Assembly: GCA_009840575.1 (NCBI GenBank)
Contig: VXNO01000104.1
Span: 1-39,497 of the forward strand
Direction of reading: 5' to 3'
Source of the DNA: Chloroflexota bacterium
GTDB taxonomy: Bacteria; Chloroflexota; Anaerolineae; Aggregatilineales; Phototrophicaceae
Length of the DNA stretch: 39,497 nt
Part shown: in pieces, positions 39,390 to 39,497 of the stretch
Layout: each line of letters opens with the position of its first letter
Numbering within the stretch: position 1 is the first letter of the stretch
The notes under the pieces: model-generated
The model's input: the letters and a program-made list of their open reading frames with translations, nothing else
Database searches by the model: none
What the model was told of the DNA's origin: nothing
Made by a program: the position numbers and the translations under genes

Positions 39390-39497
39390 ACCCCCAACCC
39401 CCGGCCCCCGGCACTGCCCGTATAAAAAAAGCGAGCCCCCGCGACGGGTGGGGGGGGGGGGTGTGGGGGGGTTGGGGGGTAAAAATAATGGGGGGGG
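39390..39497. other. G-rich low-complexity contig end
   Basis: CCCCCAACCCCCGGCCCCCGG resembles the dispersed GC-rich element up to about 39410. From 39447 on the sequence is almost only long G runs with a few T and A. This looks like a sequencing or assembly artefact at a contig end and should not be interpreted biologically. Confidence 0.7.

Noticed and set aside
1-39497. CRISPR arrays, tRNA and rRNA genes
   Set aside because: I looked for regularly spaced repeats and typical RNA motifs and found none; the repeats present are dispersed, not arrayed. A covariance-model scan would be decisive.

Overview
The window is 39.5 kb of moderately GC-rich bacterial DNA. It is dense with single-domain metabolic genes, has no rRNA, tRNA or CRISPR that I could find, and ends in what looks like a ragged contig end. 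I infer a free-living heterotrophic member of the Chloroflexota (Anaerolineae-like). The reasons are several unrelated carbohydrate ABC transporters, Uma2-family genes in tandem, DUF4127, PPC-like extracellular domains behind T/P/E-rich linkers, and many short GC-rich palindromic repeats between genes. This placement is an inference from gene content, not a measurement.

Layout. (1) 0.2-7.7 kb, plus strand: a rhamnose-type catabolic operon with an FGGY kinase resembling rhamnulokinase, a two-domain sugar ABC ATPase, two RbsC-type permeases (one with an unusually long N-terminus), a RhaS-like binding protein and a class II aldolase. (2) 7.7-10.0 kb: two paralogous small secreted proteins of unknown function and an Anabaena-sensory-rhodopsin-transducer (ASRT) family protein. 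This stretch carries the scars of an old tandem duplication that copied the aldolase 3' end, the secreted gene and the ASRT gene; the first ASRT copy is now a remnant. (3) 10.0-13.6 kb, minus strand: two Gfo/Idh/MocA oxidoreductases, a lipoprotein and a PhyH-like dioxygenase whose iron motif reads HxG instead of HxD. (4) 13.7-20.8 kb: MOSC protein, RbsD/FucU mutarotase, HAD phosphatase, MFS transporter, BI-1 membrane protein, Maf pyrophosphatase, Zn-dependent sugar/alcohol dehydrogenase, a TIM-barrel sugar isomerase/epimerase and a small membrane protein. (5) 21.0-28.3 kb, plus strand: an Opp/Dpp-type ABC importer operon behind a LacI-type operator. Its first ATPase has a GC-rich repeat translated into its N-terminus, and its second ATPase is fused to a transmembrane segment and two extracellular PPC-like domains. 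(6) 28.3-31.9 kb: PhyH dioxygenase plus DUF4127, and a convergent GT4 glycosyltransferase. (7) 32.0-37.5 kb: an accessory stretch with two apparently identical Uma2 genes in tandem, an orphan ABC-2-like membrane protein, DUF2188, a DNA methyltransferase-nuclease fusion, a membrane-anchored coiled coil, and a DUF2335 two-gene cassette inserted behind a sugar permease. (8) 37.6-39.4 kb, minus strand: MalG- and MalF-type sugar permeases, whose binding protein would lie beyond the window.

The common theme is import and oxidative or aldolytic breakdown of sugars: three ABC importers, kinase, aldolase, mutarotase, isomerase, and oxidoreductases of the Gfo/Idh and Zn-ADH families. The most unusual signals are the ATPase-PPC fusion, the in-frame repeats at the N-termini of two ABC components, the duplication-and-decay history around the ASRT gene, and at least three families of short dispersed repeats that sit next to rearrangement boundaries.
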